A stretch of DNA of 23,725 nt. It comes from Streptococcus sp. (GTDB taxonomy: Bacteria > Bacillota > Bacilli > Lactobacillales > Streptococcaceae). The stretch lies in assembly GCA_003521145.1 (NCBI GenBank), contig DOTL01000014.1, positions 1-23,725 on the forward strand, read 5' to 3'. A program made the translations under genes and the position numbers. Under the pieces are notes generated by a model. It was not told the DNA's origin, did not search any database, and saw only the letters and a program-made list of their open reading frames with translations. Positions 6,702-14,306 of this stretch are shown here, piece by piece (position 1 is the first letter of the stretch; each line of letters starts with the position of its first letter).

Positions 6702-7964
6702 TTATTTATTAGCCTTACTACCAATGTCATTTCGATAGAAGAGGCCTTCTGTGTTTTGTTTGTTGAGTTCGTTGTAGATGATGTTTTGGCCGTCTTTGAC
6801 GCTGTCTGCTGTTGTGACCAACATGTAAACACGGCCTCCGTTTGAGAGAAGGTCTTGTCCATTTTCAGCGAATTTGGCACCGGCATAGTAAGTGATGGTG
6901 TCACCCTCTGTCTTGGCCGGCAACTTAACACCTTTTTCATAATCCAATGGGTAGCCGTTTGAGGCTACAACCACACCAAGTGTCACACCCTTATCCGTCC
7001 AAGCGATAGTTGGCTCTTTGCCATCCAAAATATCAGTGATATTTTGCGCAAAATCAGAAGTCAAACGAGGCAAGATGATTTGCGTTTCAGGATCACCAAA
7101 ACGAGAGTTGAACTCGATGACTTTAGGGCCATCAGCTGTCAAGATAAGTCCCGCGTAAAGGACACCTGTGTAAGGTCGGCCTTCTTTAATCATGCCTTCA
7201 AGAACTGGCTTGACAATAGTGTCAACTGCTGTGTCAACCACGCTCTGTGGCAAGTGAGGAACTGGCGCATAGGCACCCATCCCACCAGTGTTAGGGCCCT
7301 TGTCCCCATCATAAGCACGTTTGTGGTCCTGAGCCGTTGGCATAATGTAGAATTTATCTCCATTGACAAAGACAAAGAGAGAAAACTCTTCCCCGTCAAG
7401 AAATTCCTCGATGACCACTCGCGCACCTGAATCACCGAATTTATTGTCCAAAAGCATCTCGTGAGCAGCTTCGACGGCTTGCTCAACTGTCTCAGCAACG
7501 ACGACACCTTTACCAAGGGCCAATCCGTCTGCCTTGACGACGATTGGTGCGCCTTTTTCCTCGATGTATGCCTTGGCTTCCTCAAAATCTGAAAACGTGC
7601 CATAGGCTGCTGTCGGAACATCGTATTTGACCATGATTTCCTTAGCGAAATCCTTAGACCACTCCAGCTCAGCCGCAGCCTTGGTCGGACCAAAGGCTTT
7701 GAGTCCTGCCGCATTGAAATCATCCACGATACCAGCCGCAAGGGCATCATCTGGACCGATAAAGGTCCAAGCAATATCGTTCGCCTTTGCAAAATCAATC
7801 AGCTTAGAATGTTCGGAAATTCCGATATTGATCAAATCAAGACCATCTAATCGCATTCCATCATTACCAGGAGCCACGAAAACTTGCTCAACGTCCTTAG
7901 ACTCCAATAATTTCTTGGCAATCGCATGTTCACGACCACCAGAACCAACAACCAAAAGTTTCAT
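6702..7964 (-). CDS. purD: Phosphoribosylamine-glycine ligase (GAR synthetase)
   Basis: Joins phosphoribosylamine and glycine with ATP to give GAR, the second step of IMP synthesis. The 420-residue ATP-grasp enzyme has the normal length. Motifs are GSGGREHA (7-14), KADGLALGKGV (144-154, ATP-binding loop), DHKRAYDGDKGPNTGGMGAYAPVP (213-236; key residues Asp213 and the GGMGAY run) and the family signature RFGDPETQ (288-295). It starts at ATG 7964 with a GAGGTAG-type ribosome binding site. It is separated from the purC-purH operon by the plus-strand CHAP gene and has its own PurBox and TATAAT hexamers upstream, so it heads a second purine transcription unit. Confidence 0.98.
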   Translation of the reverse strand: MKLLVVGSGGREHAIAKKLLESKDVEQVFVAPGNDGMRLDGLDLINIGISEHSKLIDFAKANDIAWTFIGPDDALAAGIVDDFNAAGLKAFGPTKAAAELEWSKDFAKEIMVKYDVPTAAYGTFSDFEEAKAYIEEKGAPIVVKADGLALGKGVVVAETVEQAVEAAHEMLLDNKFGDSGARVVIEEFLDGEEFSLFVFVNGDKFYIMPTAQDHKRAYDGDKGPNTGGMGAYAPVPHLPQSVVDTAVDTIVKPVLEGMIKEGRPYTGVLYAGLILTADGPKVIEFNSRFGDPETQIILPRLTSDFAQNITDILDGKEPTIAWTDKGVTLGVVVASNGYPLDYEKGVKLPAKTEGDTITYYAGAKFAENGQDLLSNGGRVYMLVTTADSVKDGQNIIYNELNKQNTEGLFYRNDIGSKANK

Positions 7965-8050
7965 TTAAAAGCTACCTCAATATCAAATAAGACTAGGGGC
8001 AAATGCCCGTTAACGACAATCATTCGAAAAAAAATTAGCAATTTTCACGA

Positions 8051-8087
8051 ATTATACATAACCATTATAACATATTTGTTCGGAGAT
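8051..8087 (-). promoter_or_regulatory. PurBox and -10 elements upstream of purD
   Basis: The minus-strand 13-mer at 8087-8075, ATCTCCGAACAAA, matches the lactococcal/streptococcal PurBox consensus AWWWCCGAACWWT at 11 of 13 positions, including the full CCGAAC core. TATAAT hexamers lie at 8064-8069 and 8051-8056, neither with a good -35, which fits an activator-dependent promoter (PurR activates with PRPP as signal in Lactococcus). The box is closer to these hexamers than the usual distance, so the true transcription start is uncertain. Confidence 0.65.
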
Positions 8088-8113
8088 ATGGGTATGTATC
8101 CAAATTTGGACAT

Positions 8114-8178
8114 AAAAAAGGCGGCCACTTGGACCGCCTCTTGGGAGATTATGAAAATGAAAAAAGTTATTTAGGATT
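8114..8178 (-). ncRNA. CiaRH-dependent small RNA candidate (csRNA B)
   Basis: A predicted RNA of about 65 nt reads from just after a CiaR-type promoter to a rho-independent terminator. The terminator stem is GGCGG/CCGCC with a single bulged base and an AAGT-capped inner stem (8120-8138), followed by six Ts (8119-8114). Between them is a U-rich stretch containing CATAATCTCCC (8153-8143), complementary to a Shine-Dalgarno plus ATG. This layout is the hallmark of the streptococcal csRNA family, which pairs with the start regions of target mRNAs. It is about 65 nt, shorter than the pneumococcal members I recall. A homologue lies at 9161-9223. Confidence 0.75.
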
Positions 8179-8184
8179 GATGAT

Positions 8185-8217
8185 AGTATATCCTGAGAAG
8201 CTTAAGGGAGCCTTAAA
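8185..8217 (-). promoter_or_regulatory. CiaR box and -10 for csRNA B
   Basis: On the minus strand TTTAAG-N5-CTTAAG (8217-8201) is followed after 10 nt by TATACT (8190-8185). This matches the CiaR direct repeat NTTAAG-N5-WTTAAG except for C in place of W in the second half. The 10-nt spacing to the -10 is as in csRNA A. Confidence 0.7.
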
Positions 8218-8272
8218 CGCAAAAATATCTTCATTTTCCTGAAAAACTGCGAATAGGTAGGTGGAGGTTAAA

Positions 8273-9112
8273 ATGAAGAAAAAATTACTAAATTGTCTCT
8301 TACCGCTAGCTTGTCTAGCGACTGTTTCGGTTTCGTGTGGCAGCTCTGCTCAGGCGGCTGTCCTCGGAGATGACTATCCTTCCTCTTGGAAATACGGTGG
8401 CTTCGGTGTCGATCCATGGACCATGTACTGGCGTCAGTGTACATCCTTTGTGGCCTATCGCCTCAGTAACACCAACGGTTTCACTCTGCCTGTAGGTTAT
8501 GGGAATGCCATCACTTGGGGCAGTATCGCACGTGCCAATGGTCACCGTGTTGACATGAATCCTGCCGTAGGAAGTATCGCCTGGTTCTCGGCTGGTGTCA
8601 ATGGAGCTGGTCATATGGGGCATGTCGCTTGGGTTGCAGAAGTTCATGGTGATCAGGTGACCATTGAAGAGTACAACTACGATGCGGGACAAGGCCCTGA
8701 GAAATACCACAAACGTAGCTTCCATAAGAGTCAAGTGTCTGGCTATATCCATTTTAAAGACCTCAATTCAGGAGCTCAAAATGGAAATCCTACTAACCCT
8801 TCTATCATAGTTGGTGATACGGTCCGCTTCACAGGGACCTTCCGTGTTACGTCTGTGTCAGGAAATACCATCACCAGCCAAGATTTAGCTGGAGGCACAC
8901 CAACCAAACACAATATCGTTGATCCTGGACCGGTTCTTGAAGTTAATGGACAAGGTAATCCAACTTCAGACCAGTACCTCAATCCTGGTGAAACTTTTAC
9001 CATTCCAGGTAATTTCAAAGTGCTTGCCATTGACCCACCAAGCGATGGTGTCCTCGTCCAAATTGGAAATCGCAAGACTTGGGTAATTCAGTCTGTCCTT
9101 GAAAAGGTTTAA
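8273..9112 (+). CDS. Secreted CHAP-domain cell-wall amidase/endopeptidase
   Basis: A 279-residue secreted protein. Residues 1-28 are a signal peptide (MKKK, hydrophobic core, AQA-A cleavage site near 28). The CHAP domain (about 45-160) shows the catalytic Cys56 in WRQCTSFVAYRL, His117 in GHMGHVAW, and the EEYN acid/amide region (about 132-135). CHAP enzymes cut peptidoglycan peptides or the amide link. The C-terminal 100 residues are beta-rich (IIVGDTVRFTG, KTWVIQSVL) and resemble an SH3b-like wall-binding domain. ATG 8273 is chosen because GGAGG lies 5 nt before it; an upstream GTG at 8261 overlaps that site. It is the only plus-strand gene here, opposed to and splitting the purine genes, and is flanked by two csRNA genes. 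It may act in cell separation; that role is inferred. Confidence 0.9.
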   Translation: MKKKLLNCLLPLACLATVSVSCGSSAQAAVLGDDYPSSWKYGGFGVDPWTMYWRQCTSFVAYRLSNTNGFTLPVGYGNAITWGSIARANGHRVDMNPAVGSIAWFSAGVNGAGHMGHVAWVAEVHGDQVTIEEYNYDAGQGPEKYHKRSFHKSQVSGYIHFKDLNSGAQNGNPTNPSIIVGDTVRFTGTFRVTSVSGNTITSQDLAGGTPTKHNIVDPGPVLEVNGQGNPTSDQYLNPGETFTIPGNFKVLAIDPPSDGVLVQIGNRKTWVIQSVLEKV

Positions 9113-9120
9113 ATCTATTG

Positions 9121-9148
9121 AACAATCGTGAGAACGGTTGTTTTTTTT
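9121..9148 (+). terminator. Rho-independent terminator of the CHAP gene
   Basis: The stem AACAATCGT/ACGGTTGTT (9 bp, one G-T pair) with a GAGA loop runs into eight Ts, starting 8 nt after the CHAP stop codon. Confidence 0.92.
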
Positions 9149-9160
9149 ATGGTATGAAAC

Positions 9161-9223
9161 AAAAAAAGCTCAGCAGATGCTGAGCTCTTAGGAGATTTAT
9201 GAAAAAGAAAAGTTTTTTAGGAT
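9161..9223 (-). ncRNA. CiaRH-dependent small RNA candidate (csRNA A)
   Basis: A predicted RNA of about 63 nt lies between a consensus CiaR promoter and a strong terminator (stem AGCTCAGC/GCTGAGCT at 9167-9186, then seven Ts at 9167-9161). The unpaired middle carries CATAAATCTCCT (9201-9190), the exact complement of AGGAGATTTATG, that is a ribosome binding site plus start codon, followed upstream by a U-rich part complementary to AAA/AAG codons. This is the diagnostic design of streptococcal csRNAs, which repress translation by covering start sites, preferably of mRNAs that start ATGAAAAAG. It is homologous to 8114-8178. It sits convergent with the CHAP gene and just downstream of the purH terminator. 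Confidence 0.8.
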
Positions 9224-9229
9224 GGTATT

Positions 9230-9262
9230 AGTATATCTTGGGTAGCTTAAAGGAAACTTAAG
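9230..9262 (-). promoter_or_regulatory. CiaR box and -10 for csRNA A
   Basis: On the minus strand CTTAAG-TTTCC-TTTAAG (9262-9246) matches NTTAAG-N5-WTTAAG perfectly and is followed after exactly 10 nt by TATACT (9235-9230). The CiaRH system responds to envelope stress and controls competence and beta-lactam tolerance in streptococci. Confidence 0.8.
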
Positions 9263-9268
9263 GCATCT

Positions 9269-9296
9269 AAAAAGCATCCAATTGCTTGGATGCTTT
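9269..9296 (-). terminator. Terminator of the purC-purH operon
   Basis: The perfect 11-bp stem AAAGCATCCAA/TTGGATGCTTT (9271-9296, 4-nt loop) ends on the minus strand in a run of Ts (9273-9269). It begins 8 nt after the purH stop and separates the operon from the csRNA A promoter. Confidence 0.9.
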
Positions 9297-9304
9297 ATAA
9301 ATTC

Positions 9305-10852
9305 TTAATGACGGAAGTGACGAACCCCTGTAAAGATCATGGTTAAACCATGTTTATCAGCCGCTTCAATTGACTCTTGGTCACGTACTGAGCCACCTGG
9401 TTGGATGATAGCTTTAATACCTGCTTTAGCGATTTCTTCCACGTTATCTGCAAATGGGAAGAAGGCATCTGAAGCAAGAACAGCACCATCAAGACGGTCT
9501 TTAGCTTGCTCAATGGCGATACGGACTGAAGCCACACGATTAGTTTGACCAGGGCCAACACCAAGTGTCATGTGGTCGTTAGTCACGATGATACCATTTG
9601 ATTTAACGTACTTGATAGCTTTCCAAGCAAACTCAAGAGCTGTTGCTTCTGTTTCAGTTGGTTGGCGTTTAGTAACCACTTGCCAGTCAGCTGGACTTTC
9701 TTTAACAACGTCTTGGTTTTGAACGAGAAGTCCACCGACAACACCAGTGTATTCTGCTTCCACTTCGCTAGCATCTTGAGCGTCAAATGGCAACTCAAGG
9801 ATACGCAAGTTTTTCTTCTTGGTTGTCAAGATTTCAAGCGCTTCGTCTGTGTAGCTTGGTGCAATGATGATTTCAAGGAAGACACCGTGCATTTTCTTAG
9901 CCGTCGTAGCGTCAACCTCACGGTTGAGGACTACAATACCACCGAAGATTGAAACTGGGTCAGCTTCATAAGCGTAGTCCCAAGCTGTTTCAATGTCATC
10001 AGCTTGACCGATACCACATGGGTTCATGTGTTTGAGAGCCACAACTGTTGGACGGTCTTTGAAATCACGGATGATACGGATAGCAGCATCAGCATCACGG
10101 ATATTATTGAATGACAATTCTTTACCGTTAAGCTGTTTAGCTGAAGCAATTGAGTAAGCCGTTGGCAAACCTTTTTGGTAGAAGTCTGCGTCTTGTTGAG
10201 GGTTTTCACCGTAACGCATTGGTTGCTTAAGGTCATAAGTCAAAGTGAGTTTTTCAGGTTTTGTTTCACCCACTTGAGCTGTGAAGTATTCTGCAATCAA
10301 AGCGTCGTATGAAGCTGTGTGACGGTATACTTTTGCTGCCAAACGTTGGCGAGTTTCGTAAGTTGTTTCACCGTTTGCTGCCAATTCGTCAAGAACAACC
10401 GCATAGTCAGCAGGGTCTACAACAACTGTTACGCTAGCATGGTTTTTAGCTGCTGAACGAAGCATTGATGGACCACCGATATCGATATTTTCAACTGCGT
10501 CAGCGTAAGTCACGTCTGGTTTGAGAATGGTTTCCTTGAATGGATAAAGGTTTACCACAACAAGGTCAATCAATTCGATATTATTGTCCTTAGCCGCTTG
10601 AAGGTGGCTATCGAGGTCACGACGAGCGAGGAGACCACCGTGGATATTTGGGTGAAGGGTCTTAACACGTCCGTCCATCATTTCTGGGAAACCAGTCACA
10701 TCGTCAATGGCGATAGTGTCTACCCCAGCATTGTCAAGGGCAACTTTGGTACCACCTGTTGAGATGATGTCCCAACCGAGTTTTTTGAGTTCTTGGGCAA
10801 ATTCAACGATGCCCGCTTTGTCTGAGACTGAAATAAGTGCTCGTTTAGTCAT
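9305..10852 (-). CDS. purH: Bifunctional AICAR formyltransferase / IMP cyclohydrolase
   Basis: Catalyses the last two steps to IMP: formylation of AICAR by 10-formyl-THF and ring closure. The 515 residues are standard. The N-terminal MGS-like cyclohydrolase domain (about 1-195) shows STGGT (31-35) and GRVKTLHPNIHGG (61-73). The transformylase domain holds the catalytic Lys274-His275 in LKHMNPCGIG and QTNRVASVRIA near the end. ATG 10852 follows AAGGAAAAGAG. It is the last gene of the operon, 73 nt after purN, and a terminator follows at once. It is intact, with no unusual features. Confidence 0.98.
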   Translation of the reverse strand: MTKRALISVSDKAGIVEFAQELKKLGWDIISTGGTKVALDNAGVDTIAIDDVTGFPEMMDGRVKTLHPNIHGGLLARRDLDSHLQAAKDNNIELIDLVVVNLYPFKETILKPDVTYADAVENIDIGGPSMLRSAAKNHASVTVVVDPADYAVVLDELAANGETTYETRQRLAAKVYRHTASYDALIAEYFTAQVGETKPEKLTLTYDLKQPMRYGENPQQDADFYQKGLPTAYSIASAKQLNGKELSFNNIRDADAAIRIIRDFKDRPTVVALKHMNPCGIGQADDIETAWDYAYEADPVSIFGGIVVLNREVDATTAKKMHGVFLEIIIAPSYTDEALEILTTKKKNLRILELPFDAQDASEVEAEYTGVVGGLLVQNQDVVKESPADWQVVTKRQPTETEATALEFAWKAIKYVKSNGIIVTNDHMTLGVGPGQTNRVASVRIAIEQAKDRLDGAVLASDAFFPFADNVEEIAKAGIKAIIQPGGSVRDQESIEAADKHGLTMIFTGVRHFRH

Positions 10853-10925
10853 TTCTCTCTTTTCCTTTTTTAAAAAGTTCTTTATCTGCTATAGTCGAAA
10901 ATTATCTTTCATCTCTAGCGCTTTC

Positions 10926-11480
10926 TTATTTTCTCGCTACACCCAAACTATCCAAGACTTCTGGATAGAGCTTGTACTCTGTTTCGTGGATGCGAGTTTC
11001 GAAAGTATCAAGGGTATCACCTTCAAGACGTGGCACACGGACTTGTTTGATGACCTTACCTGTGTCCACACTAGAATCCACCCAGTGAATGGTCACACCA
11101 GACTGGGGCACGCTAGCATTCCAAGCATCTTCAATACCATGAGCCCCTGGAAATTCAGGGAGATAAGCCGGGTGAATATTGATAATACGGCCTTCATAAG
11201 CTGCTAGCAAGGTTGGGCCGACGATTTTCATATAACCGGCCAAACAAACCAAATCAATCTGGTAATCATCCAAGAGCTTGACGATAGCCTCTTCATAAGC
11301 TGCTTTATTGCCAAATTCCTTGAGTTCAAAGGCATGGCTAACCACACGAAGGTTTTTGGAACGTTCTAAGACATAGGCATCACGGTGATCTGAAAAGACA
11401 AATTCTACTGGAAATTGTTCTGCAATCACCTGGAAGTTTGAGCCGTTGCCAGAGGCAAAAACAGCAATCCTTTTAGCCAT
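10926..11480 (-). CDS. purN: Phosphoribosylglycinamide formyltransferase 1
   Basis: Transfers a formyl group from 10-formyl-THF to GAR to give FGAR. The 184 residues fit the family. GNGSN (11-15) is the phosphate-binding loop; catalytic Asn101 and His103 lie in IINIHPAYLPEFPG, and Asp139 in VDSSVDTGKVI. Its ATG overlaps the last base of the purM TAA (TAATG), so translation is coupled. Cytosolic; normal in all visible respects. Confidence 0.98.
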   Translation of the reverse strand: MAKRIAVFASGNGSNFQVIAEQFPVEFVFSDHRDAYVLERSKNLRVVSHAFELKEFGNKAAYEEAIVKLLDDYQIDLVCLAGYMKIVGPTLLAAYEGRIINIHPAYLPEFPGAHGIEDAWNASVPQSGVTIHWVDSSVDTGKVIKQVRVPRLEGDTLDTFETRIHETEYKLYPEVLDSLGVARK

Positions 11481-12502
11481 TATTTAATCACCACACTTGC
11501 GCCATCTTTCTTCACAATACGACCGATTTCATAAACAGGTTCGTCAATAAGTTCTTTGACACGTTCCACATTTTCTGGTTTAACCGCAAGCATGAGACCA
11601 ATACCCATGTTGAAGATTTCAAACATCTCTTCATGTTTGATTTCCCCATATTTTTCAAGGGCTTTGAAAATTGGAAGAACTGGCACTTTGCTTTCATCAA
11701 TTTCAGCAGCCAAGTCATCTGAGAACATACGTGGTACATTTTCGATGAAACCACCACCTGTGATGTGGGCAATACCATTAACCAATTCTTCTTTGATGAG
11801 TGGCAAAGCTACTTTGACGTAGATACGAGTTGGTTCAAGAAGAACGTCTTTAAGTTTTTTGCCTTCAAGCTCTGGGAGAACTTCTTCACCTGTGTAATCA
11901 GCAAAGACACGACGCACGAGTGAGTAACCGTTTGAGTGGATGCCACTTGAAGCAAGTCCAATAAGCACATCACTTTCAGCTACTTTGGAACCATCGATGA
12001 TTTGTGATTTTTCTGCGATACCTACCGCGAAACCAGCCAAATCATAGTCATCTTCACCATACATACCAGGCATTTCAGCCGTTTCCCCACCAATTAGGGC
12101 TGCTCCAGCTTGCACACAACCTTCAGCAACACCAGCAACGACTTGTTCCAATTTAGCTGGTTCATTTTTACCAGTTGCGACGTAGTCAAGGAAATAAAGG
12201 GGCTCAGCACCTGCAGCGATGATATCGTTAACACACATAGCGACACAGTCTTGACCGATAGTATCATGTTTGTCGTACTTAATAGCAAGCATGAGTTTAG
12301 TACCGACACCATCTGTACCTGAAATCAAAATAGGTTCTTTGACACCTGTTTTTGAAAGGTCAAACATACCACCGAAGCCACCGAGAGCTCCCATGACACC
12401 TGCACGCTCTGTACGGGCAACGTGTTTTTTGATACGTTCAACAACTTCATAACCTGCTTCAACATCCACACCCGATTGGGCATACGCATTTTTATTTGTC
12501 AT
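11480..12502 (-). CDS. purM: Phosphoribosylformylglycinamidine cyclo-ligase (AIR synthetase)
   Basis: Closes FGAM to AIR with ATP. With ATG 12502 (MTNKNAYAQSGVDVEAGYE, AAGGAA upstream) it has 340 residues, the usual length; an upstream in-frame reading to 12559 would add 19 basic residues and run into a hairpin, so it is rejected. Family blocks include GGFGGMFDL, SGTDGVGTKL, DCVAMCVNDI, GGETAEMPGMY, SSGIHSNGYSLVR and HITGGGFIENVPR. It shares its stop with the purN start. About 200 nt of hairpin-rich DNA separates it from purF. Confidence 0.98.
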   Translation of the reverse strand: MTNKNAYAQSGVDVEAGYEVVERIKKHVARTERAGVMGALGGFGGMFDLSKTGVKEPILISGTDGVGTKLMLAIKYDKHDTIGQDCVAMCVNDIIAAGAEPLYFLDYVATGKNEPAKLEQVVAGVAEGCVQAGAALIGGETAEMPGMYGEDDYDLAGFAVGIAEKSQIIDGSKVAESDVLIGLASSGIHSNGYSLVRRVFADYTGEEVLPELEGKKLKDVLLEPTRIYVKVALPLIKEELVNGIAHITGGGFIENVPRMFSDDLAAEIDESKVPVLPIFKALEKYGEIKHEEMFEIFNMGIGLMLAVKPENVERVKELIDEPVYEIGRIVKKDGASVVIK

Positions 12503-12535
12503 TTGTTTATTCCTTTTCTTTTTTCGAGAAAGATT

Positions 12536-12662
12536 GCGACGTATTTTTAGATAAACCACCTTTTTATCTAAAAATACTAGTCAGGTCCCTAGATTTGCCC
12601 CCTTAGGGAAAAGCATCTACTGACAAATGCTTTAGCTTTTAGTCAGTGGTGAGACGTGTCGC
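12536..12662. repeat. Hairpin-rich intergenic element between purF and purM
   Basis: Contains a perfect 15-bp inverted repeat GTATTTTTAGATAAA/TTTATCTAAAAATAC (12541-12577, 7-nt loop), then TCCCTA/TAGGGA (12586-12609), AAAGCAT/ATGCTTT (12610-12633) and ACTGAC/GTCAGT (12619-12647), the last two mutually exclusive. GCGAC (12536-12540) and GTCGC (12658-12662) could close the whole. None is followed by a T-tract typical of a terminator. The element could change how much transcript passes from purF to purM, or be a transposed repeat. Confidence 0.5.
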
Positions 12663-12710
12663 GTAAGCATTTTTAGACATAATTTTTTACTCTTTTTTTC
12701 TACACTGCTC

Positions 12711-14150
12711 TTAATAGAAAGAAGTGTGTTCTTTCAAACTTTCCAAATAGCGTTCTTCGTAGTCATACAATGGTGTTGGATATTTGCCATCGAAGTAAGC
12801 CACACAAAGGCCACCGTTTGGGGCATCTGTGTCAATTCCAATAGAATCAATCAAGCCATCAATTGACAAGTAAGTCAAGCTATCCGCACCAATGATTTCG
12901 CGTATTTCCTCAACTGTATGGTTGGCCGCAATCAATTCCTTACGTGTTTGAATATCAATACCGTAGAAACATGGGTAGGCAAGAGCTGGGCTACCGATTG
13001 CCACGTGGACCTCTGTTGCTCCTGCTTCTTTTAGCAAATTAACGATACGACGTGATGTTGTCCCACGTACAATAGAGTCGTCAATCATAACCACACGTTT
13101 GCCTTTAACAACACCTGATACGGCAGAGAGCTTCATACGAACCCCTTGCTCACGTAATTCTTGTGTTGGTTGGATAAAAGTACGTTGGGTGTATTGGTTT
13201 TTTATCAAGCCCATTTCATTTGGCAAGCCTGATTCTTCCGCAAATCCCATGGCTGCACTAAGTGATGAATTAGGCACACCAACGACAATATCTGCTTCAT
13301 GTTTGAACTCACGTGCTAATTGAGCACCCATACGTTTGCGAGCTGTATGGACATTGACCCCTCGGATATTTGAATCAGGACGGGCAAAGTAGATATACTC
13401 CATTGAGCAAACAGCCAATTGAGTGTCCGTTGTATAGTTATCGTAAGTGATGCCGTTATCATCGATGATAACAACTTCACCTGGATTTACATCGCGAATC
13501 CACTCTGCTCCAACTACTTCAAAGGCACAGGTTTCAGATGAAACCACAATAGCTCCATTGGCCATCTTACCAATAGAAAGGGGACGAAAACCATTTGGAT
13601 CCAAGGCTGCAATTAGCTTGTCCTCAAGCATGAGGAGGTAAGCAAATCCACCTTTAACAGTGTTCAAAGCTTCTTTCACCTTACCCATAAAGGATGGGTT
13701 GTGGCTATGACGAATCAAGTGAGCCAAAATTTCTGAGTCAGAAGTTGAGCTAAAGATTGCCCCATTTTTTTCTAATTCACGTCTAAGTGACTCTGCATTG
13801 GTCAAGTTTCCGTTGTGAGCAAGTCCAAACTGATTGTCATAAAACTTAAACAAGAAAGGTTGAATATTGTCTACAGAAGCTTCACCAGCAGTCGCGTAAC
13901 GAACATGACCGATAGCAGCCGTTCCAGTTAGCTTGTCCAAGTTGGCTGGATCACGGAAAACTTCTGAGAGAAGCCCCATATCACGATGACGCTTCAATTG
14001 ACCCGCATCATTTGAGAGAATTCCTGCTCCCTCCTGACCACGGTGTTGGAGACTGTGAAGTCCGAAATAAGTTAATTTGGCAGCATCTGGGTGACCCCAG
14101 ATACCAAAAACACCACATTCTTCATTAAGAGATTTAACTTCGTATGTCAT
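12711..14150 (-). CDS. purF: Amidophosphoribosyltransferase
   Basis: First committed step: PRPP plus glutamine to phosphoribosylamine. The 479-residue Bacillus-type enzyme has an 11-residue propeptide (MTYEVKSLNEE) ahead of the catalytic Cys12, which becomes the N-terminus after processing. The Ntn glutaminase domain spans about 12-245, and the PRPP site is VVMIDDSIVRGTTS (353-366). Of the four cysteines that hold the 4Fe-4S cluster in B. subtilis PurF, three align (Cys248, Cys394, Cys449) but the fourth position is Tyr452 in GLCVAYF. So the cluster may be absent or altered. ATG 14150 follows AAAGG. It is the third gene of the operon, with 156 nt between purL and purF in which I see no clear signal. 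Confidence 0.98.
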   Translation of the reverse strand: MTYEVKSLNEECGVFGIWGHPDAAKLTYFGLHSLQHRGQEGAGILSNDAGQLKRHRDMGLLSEVFRDPANLDKLTGTAAIGHVRYATAGEASVDNIQPFLFKFYDNQFGLAHNGNLTNAESLRRELEKNGAIFSSTSDSEILAHLIRHSHNPSFMGKVKEALNTVKGGFAYLLMLEDKLIAALDPNGFRPLSIGKMANGAIVVSSETCAFEVVGAEWIRDVNPGEVVIIDDNGITYDNYTTDTQLAVCSMEYIYFARPDSNIRGVNVHTARKRMGAQLAREFKHEADIVVGVPNSSLSAAMGFAEESGLPNEMGLIKNQYTQRTFIQPTQELREQGVRMKLSAVSGVVKGKRVVMIDDSIVRGTTSRRIVNLLKEAGATEVHVAIGSPALAYPCFYGIDIQTRKELIAANHTVEEIREIIGADSLTYLSIDGLIDSIGIDTDAPNGGLCVAYFDGKYPTPLYDYEERYLESLKEHTSFY

Positions 14151-14306
14151 TTTTTATACCTTTTATTTTTGATATTTTCCTAATGCAAGGCGAATGATAG
14201 TAACTGTCACCAACCTCTCATCCACAAATTGGAAGTCAAGTTTTCAAGCTCTTTAGAACCACTGCCATATCGAAAAATATCATTACCGAGTGCACTTGGC
14301 GCTCTA

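Noticed and set aside
9201..9233. Plus-strand mini-ORF MKKKSFLGWY with a good GGAG upstream, and a similar one at 8153
   Set aside because: The ribosome binding site and ATG are the mirror image of the anti-start sequence of the minus-strand csRNAs; the two copies do not keep the peptide (the other reads MKMKKVI), so the RNA is what is conserved.
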